64,000 nucleotides of DNA from NCBI GenBank assembly GCA_050251715.1, contig JBFWMG010000006.1, positions 92,854 through 156,853 of the forward strand. The letters run 5' to 3'. Source of the DNA: JBFWMG01 sp050251715 (GTDB lineage Bacteria > Desulfobacterota > Desulfovibrionia > Desulfovibrionales > Desulfovibrionaceae). Of this stretch, positions 61,230 to 64,000 are shown piece after piece. Each line of letters opens with the position of its first letter. The stretch's first letter is position 1. A program made the position numbers and the translations under genes. Below the pieces are notes generated by a model, which was not told the DNA's origin, searched no databases, and saw nothing but the letters and a program-made list of their open reading frames with translations.

Positions 61230-63233
61230 ATGCGCTTCATCAGCCGTTCATTGGGGGCCAAGGTTGTTATCCTGACAACCGTCATCACGTCGCTGGTCTT
61301 TTGCGGTCTCTTCTTCAGCACCTCGCACTGGATGCGCCAGGGCATGCTGCACGAACTGGAAAAGGCCGCACAGCGCACATCCGACCTTCTGGAAATGGCC
61401 ATTGAAGACCCCATGAAGGTGGGCGACAATGAGAGCACGACCGGCCAATTCCTACGCATTTCCAAGGAATACACAGACATCCTTCTGTTCCTGGTCGATT
61501 ACAAGGGCAACATCACCTATTCCACGGACACAAGCACCCTGCGCAAGGATCTTGACGACGCGGTGTCCTCGCCCTTTGCGCGCGAGCTGCTCGCCAAAAG
61601 CCTGGCCTCGGCCATCAGCCAGGGCGGCATCGCGGACCTGAACGGCGTGCCCCATTTCATCGAGATGCGTTCCATTCCCAACGCGCCGGAATGCCGCCAC
61701 TGCCACGGCAACACCCACACCATCCTCGGCTCGCTGGTCATGTTCCAGGACGTGAACGCCCAATTCGCCGAGATCGGCGACACCGAACGCAATCTGGGCC
61801 TTGGGTGCATCGGGGGTCTTGTCATCCTGCTGACCATCCTGCTCTTTTTCATACGCACCGCCGTGGTCAAACGCATAGCCGCCATCACCGCCACCACCGA
61901 ACGCATCAGCGCGGGCGAACTGGACGCCCGGTTCACCGTGTCGGGTGCGGACGAACTGGGCTCGCTGTCCACCTATTTGGCCACCATGGTCAACCGCATC
62001 AAGGACCAGCTCGAATACAACAAAAGCGTGCTGACAGGGATTGCCGTCCCGCTTTTCGTGGTCGACGGCGACGAGCGCATCGAATTCGCCAACGCACCGC
62101 TCATCGCCATCCTCGGCATGGACGAGGCGCAGGTGAAGGGCAGAACCGTGGGCGAGATCTTCCGTATCGAACACGGCAAAACCGTGACCGGCAAGGTGCT
62201 GGCCGATGGCAAGGGCCGTGACGGCGTGCTGCGCTATGCCCGCAAGGACCGCTCCGTACCCCTGCGCTACGCCATTGCGCCGCTCATGGGCGCGGGCGGC
62301 GCCATCGTGGGATGCATCGGGGTGATGATCGACCTGACCCGCGAAGAGGCAGACAAGGCGAGCATCGAACAGCAGCGTCTCAATCTGCTTGACGTGGCGG
62401 CGCAGGTCACTGCCGTGGCCCGCGAAATCAACGAGGCGGCCGATGCGCTGGGCACGGAAATGGGCCACCTGACCCAGGGCGTCGAGGGCACCACGGCGGA
62501 AACCGCCCAGGTGGCCACAGCCATGGAGGAAATGACCTCCACGGTCATCGAGATAGCCCGCAATGCGGCGCAGACGGCGGATGTGACCGAGGAAGCCAAT
62601 GCCGTGGCCCGCTCGGGCGGTGACGAGGTGCAACGCACCGTGGCCGTGTCGCGGGAGGTGGCCTCCACCGCCCAGGAATTGGAAGCCACCCTGGAAGACC
62701 TCTCCACCAAGGGCGAAGACGTCTACAAGGTGCTCAGCGTCATCAACGACATCGCCGACCAGACCAATCTCCTGGCGCTCAACGCCGCCATCGAGGCGGC
62801 ACGGGCGGGCGAGGCCGGACGCGGATTCGCCGTGGTGGCCGACGAGGTGCGCAAACTGTCCGAAAAAACGGCCCAGGCCACCACGGAAGTGGAGAAATCA
62901 CTGCTGGCCATCCTGCAGGGCACCCGCCAATCCATGACCGGCATGCAGGCCACCCGCGAAAAGGTGGACCAGTCCACCAAGATGGCCACCCGGGCAGGCG
63001 ACGTCCTGGTCCAGGTGGTGGACCACTCATCCACCATCACCGACATGGCGCGCAGCATCGCCACCGCGTCGGAGGAGCAGTCCTCCACCTGCGAGGAGAT
63101 CAACCGCAATATCGCCACGATTGATGAACTGGCCCAGACCAACGCCACAAAAATCCAGGAAGCCAACCAGACCATCGACGCCGTGGCCACGCTGGCGCAG
63201 CGGCTCAGCGAACTGGTGGCGCGCTTCAAATAG
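61230..63233 (+). CDS. Methyl-accepting chemoreceptor with haem-c motif (DcrA-like)
   Basis: This 667-residue chemoreceptor has a first transmembrane helix (VVILTTVITSLVFCGLFFS). The periplasmic domain (about 30-205) contains CRHCH, a c-type haem attachment motif, in NAPECRHCHGNTHTILGS. A second helix (GLGCIGGLVILLTILLFFI) leads to HAMP, a PAS domain (about 275-390) and the signalling tip with DQTNLLALNAAIEAARAGEA. This layout and length match DcrA of Desulfovibrio vulgaris, which uses haem to sense oxygen or redox state. GGAGGAGAC before ATG 61230 is a strong ribosome-binding site. No CheA/CheW is nearby. Confidence 0.92.
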   Translation: MRFISRSLGAKVVILTTVITSLVFCGLFFSTSHWMRQGMLHELEKAAQRTSDLLEMAIEDPMKVGDNESTTGQFLRISKEYTDILLFLVDYKGNITYSTDTSTLRKDLDDAVSSPFARELLAKSLASAISQGGIADLNGVPHFIEMRSIPNAPECRHCHGNTHTILGSLVMFQDVNAQFAEIGDTERNLGLGCIGGLVILLTILLFFIRTAVVKRIAAITATTERISAGELDARFTVSGADELGSLSTYLATMVNRIKDQLEYNKSVLTGIAVPLFVVDGDERIEFANAPLIAILGMDEAQVKGRTVGEIFRIEHGKTVTGKVLADGKGRDGVLRYARKDRSVPLRYAIAPLMGAGGAIVGCIGVMIDLTREEADKASIEQQRLNLLDVAAQVTAVAREINEAADALGTEMGHLTQGVEGTTAETAQVATAMEEMTSTVIEIARNAAQTADVTEEANAVARSGGDEVQRTVAVSREVASTAQELEATLEDLSTKGEDVYKVLSVINDIADQTNLLALNAAIEAARAGEAGRGFAVVADEVRKLSEKTAQATTEVEKSLLAILQGTRQSMTGMQATREKVDQSTKMATRAGDVLVQVVDHSSTITDMARSIATASEEQSSTCEEINRNIATIDELAQTNATKIQEANQTIDAVATLAQRLSELVARFK

Positions 63234-63276
63234 CGCCCGCGCCGCAAAACCTGGCCAATTGACCTTCGCCATAATA

Positions 63277-63308
63277 CAGAGCCCGGCGCCGCAAGGCGCC
63301 GGGCTCTG
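63277..63308 (+). terminator. GC hairpin after the chemoreceptor gene
   Basis: A perfect 14-bp stem CAGAGCCCGGCGCC/GGCGCCGGGCTCTG with a GCAA loop lies 43 bp past the stop. There is only a weak T-rich tail (GGTTGTTG). As in copy 1, it sits at the beginning of a composite repeat. Confidence 0.6.
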
Positions 63309-63311
63309 GTT

Positions 63312-63886
63312 GTTGACAACCCGCCCTCTCTCCCTGCTGCTTCTTTTTCCAGGCCTTGCTTCTTCCGGCGTCAGGTGAACTGTGTACCATCCTCCATGCC
63401 CTCGTCCACAGACAACGACGCCGCCCGTCTGGGGAACACGCTTGCCCCAGCTCTTTCCTCTCCCCCGCCAGCCACTCGCCTGGGGAACGCGCTTGCCCCA
63501 ACCGTGCCCCCCTCCTGTACTCCCCCGTCAGCATTCCGCCTGGGGAACTTGCTTGTCCCAACCGTATCCATCCCCTCCTGCCAGCAGTCCGCCTGGGAAA
63601 CTCACCTGTCCCAACCGTATTCATCTCCCCAGCCAGCAGTCCGCCTGGGGAACTTGCTTGTCCCAACCGTACCCATCTCCCCAGCCAGCAGTCCGCCTGG
63701 GGAACTTGCTTGTCCCAACCGTATCCATCCCCTCCTGCCAGCAGTCCGCCTGGGGAACTTGCTTGTCCCAACCGTATCCATCTCCCCAGCCAGCAGTTTT
63801 TGGGGAAAGAGAGAGGAGAGGGGATGGGGGTCCGGGGGAAGGGGAGAGGAGGGAGAAAACCCCTTTTTTCGCCGAAAAAGGGGTTT
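63312..63886 (+). repeat. Composite leader-array-hairpin element, copy 4 (longest array, hairpin cut)
   Basis: The leader (TTGTTGACAACCCGCC to CTCGTCCACAGACAACGACG) is followed by seven units starting near 63424, 63476, 63536, 63589, 63641, 63693 and 63746, mostly 52-53 bp apart, with the core CCGCCTGGGGAACTTGCTTG. Next come CAGCAGTTTTTGGGGAAAGA and a purine-rich block, then the left hairpin arm 63832-63868. The right arm stops after AAAAAGGGGTTT at 63886, where foreign sequence begins. Confidence 0.8.
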
Positions 63887-64000
63887 GTACAACCCGGAAC
63901 ATGGTTGACACATCTATCCGGGAACATGGTTTACACTTGATGTTGCCGCACCGGCTCGGAGAGCCTGCTCAGGCCTTCCGGGCCGGAGTTTTTCAGCACG
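63887..64000 (-). mobile_element. End of an insertion sequence (partial)
   Basis: From GTACAACCCGG the sequence contains two spaced copies of a motif, GGAACATGGTTGACAC and GGAACATGGTTTACAC. Such repeated terminal motifs are typical of IS21- or IS481-like ends. The insertion interrupts the right arm of the composite repeat hairpin. The rest of the element is outside the window, so its family is only inferred. Confidence 0.5.
63931..64000 (-). CDS. Possible C-terminal fragment of the IS transposase
   Basis: On the minus strand an open frame enters from the right edge and ends VRQHQV followed by TAA at 63931-63933. The stop lies within the terminal repeat (TGTAAACCATGTTCCCGG), an arrangement common for transposase genes that reach the IS end. 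Only 22 codons are visible, so this call rests on position rather than on recognisable domains. Confidence 0.35.
   Translation of the reverse strand, partial: VLKNSGPEGLSRLSEPVRQHQV

Larger units (their letters stand above)
63234..64000. other. Right-end region: composite repeat copy 4 and IS edge
   Basis: Past the chemoreceptor there is no host gene. The region holds a GC hairpin, the longest copy of the composite repeat, and from about 63887 the end of an insertion sequence that continues beyond the window. Confidence 0.6.

Noticed and set aside
63424..63790. Tandem array read as a CRISPR
   Set aside because: The whole 52-53 bp unit is conserved, with no unique spacers between constant repeats, and no cas genes are present.
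63371..63940. Open frame through the copy-4 array encoding repeats such as PPGELACPNRIH
   Set aside because: The repeat period is 52-60 bp, not a multiple of three, so the same peptide appears in shifting frames; no ribosome-binding site is seen.

Overview
The window is about 64 kb of G+C-rich bacterial chromosome. It most resembles a sulfate reducer of the Desulfovibrio group (Desulfobacterota). This rests on gene content: a DcrA-like chemoreceptor with a haem-c motif, a very large NAD-glutamate dehydrogenase, a TAXI-type TRAP transporter, selenocysteine machinery plus a selenoprotein, a 1,500-residue acyl-CoA dehydratase activase, and many PAS/Cache sensor kinases. The genus is an inference. 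Most of the window looks like core genome. The only clear mobile DNA is the edge of an insertion sequence at the right end.

Layout. 1-3.7 kb: 3' end of dinB with a small overlapping ORF, then an xthA-sensor kinase pair and a small four-Cys protein on the minus strand. 3.9-7.0 kb: sugar-nucleotide genes (mannose-1-P guanylyltransferase, rfbC) and prmA. 7.4-10.7 kb: TAXI TRAP transporter. 11.2-14.2 kb: glutamate dehydrogenase. 14.7-18.5 kb: a four-gene operon (TetR regulator, adaptor lipoprotein, ABC ATPase, ABC-2 permease) behind a perfect 26-bp palindromic operator. 18.8-23 kb: sensor kinase, AraC regulator, EamA exporter. 23-27.6 kb: the giant activase. 27.8-30.2 kb: a small YbjQ-like protein, a second EamA exporter and an ADP-ribosylglycohydrolase. 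30.4-37.8 kb: a 1,000-residue sensor kinase translationally coupled to a PEBP protein, folD, and two double-domain universal stress proteins. 38-43 kb: metallo-hydrolase, folC, selA and M18 aminopeptidase in one direction. 43.3 kb: tRNA-Arg(TCT). 43.5-46.8 kb: hybrid kinase plus REC-HDOD. 47.3-49.3 kb: a 66-residue UXX-type selenoprotein with an in-frame TGA, then pyruvate kinase. 49.5-52.4 kb: two paralogous TPR genes around an orphan gene. 52.6-55.8 kb: hybrid kinase and two single-domain receivers. 55.9-61.1 kb: ComFB-like, SPOR/DUF3859, GH57 and SGNH genes. 61.2-63.2 kb: the haem-c chemoreceptor.

The unusual content is between the genes. Three things stand out. (1) A composite element occurs four times, at about 7.1-7.4, 14.2-14.7, 47.5-47.8 and 63.3-63.9 kb. 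It sits just past a stop codon and runs as [GC hairpin]-[~100-bp conserved leader]-[1 to 7 units of 52-61 bp]-[purine-rich block]-[perfect 36-37-bp hairpin]. The two hairpin arms change together from copy to copy. (2) Short (~107 bp) cloverleaf-like elements ending in CTAG come in two sequence families (four plus two copies, and a 29-bp remnant). They lie at gene ends, and the CTAG supplies the TAG stop codon of the neighbouring gene. (3) The 47.3-kb selenoprotein is split by its TGA codon, so ordinary gene calling would miss it; selA in the same window supports Sec decoding.

Starts were chosen from ribosome-binding sites where visible. Large open frames antisense to these genes are by-products of high G+C and are left out.
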